From: Nectonema munidae
Lineage: Eukaryota > Nematomorpha > Nectonematoida > Nectonematidae
DNA: 64,000 nt
Assembly: GCA_030549495.1 (NCBI GenBank)
Contig: JAUIRK010000971.1
Location: forward strand, 1,281,233 to 1,345,232
Reading direction: 5' to 3'
Under the pieces are notes generated by a model, which was given only the letters and a program-made list of their open reading frames with translations, was not told the origin of the DNA and did no database searches. Numbering within the stretch: the stretch's first letter is position 1; every line of letters starts with the position of its first letter. Made by a program: the position numbers and the translations under genes. Below are positions 62,685-64,000 of the stretch, piece after piece.

Positions 62685-64000
<1,316 letters not shown>

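Overview
This is an AT-rich eukaryotic window with spliced genes, hAT, piggyBac and pogo-type DNA transposons, LINEs with zinc-knuckle ORF1s, tRNA-derived SINEs, TTAA-flanked MITEs and long microsatellites. It fits an invertebrate, probably an arthropod nuclear genome (a small crustacean such as a copepod would suit), but the species cannot be fixed from the sequence. Nothing looks bacterial, organellar or viral.

Host genes. The clear host gene is the 20S proteasome subunit alpha-6 (PSMA6). It lies on the + strand from 7768 to 23957 in seven coding exons (7768-7843, 10729-10823, 10934-11015, 11451-11606, 15011-15189, 20874-20968, 23900-23957). All junctions are GT/AG and in phase, and the protein is 246 residues, the family's length. 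A second likely host gene is an uninterrupted four-helix membrane protein of the claudin/PMP22 type on the minus strand (33853-34488). A third, tentative one is the 3' end of a + strand gene in two exon-like segments (32507-32660 and 33173-33254).

Layout. 1-1.2 kb: a tandem repeat of about 150 bp. 1.5-5.3 kb: nested hAT transposons. 5.5 kb: a SINE with a 13-bp target duplication. 6.5-7.0 kb: a pogo-like relic. 7.8-24.0 kb: PSMA6, whose introns carry a LINE relic, two ZBED5-like hAT relics, six TTAA MITEs, other MITEs and a second copy of the tandem repeat. 24-27 kb: an inverted-repeat element, a SINE and a piggyBac scrap. 27.0-30.0 kb: a nearly whole BED-finger hAT with readable ends, itself hit by a MITE. 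30-41.8 kb: mostly unassigned AT-rich DNA with the two smaller host-gene candidates and several foldbacks and G-rich tracts. 41.9-48.9 kb: a LINE split in ORF2 by a 3.35-kb piggyBac element. 51.8-59.3 kb: an old hAT split by a second, almost identical piggyBac copy and by a minus-strand LINE. 59.7-64.0 kb: a third, diverged piggyBac element containing a 103-bp perfect inverted repeat and running into a (CA)n tract of more than 1.3 kb that reaches the window edge.

How the parts relate. The transposons form a nest that can be ordered in time: old hAT copies and the minisatellite at the bottom, LINEs and TTAA MITEs inserted into them, and the twin piggyBac copies on top. The twins share the same coding breaks yet sit in different hosts with their own TTAA duplications, so an already broken copy was apparently moved by a transposase supplied from elsewhere. 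I found no convincing new gene system; the points most worth checking are the twin piggyBacs, the TTAA MITE families, the perfect 103-bp hairpin, the possible spliced-leader site of PSMA6 and the unassigned exon pair.
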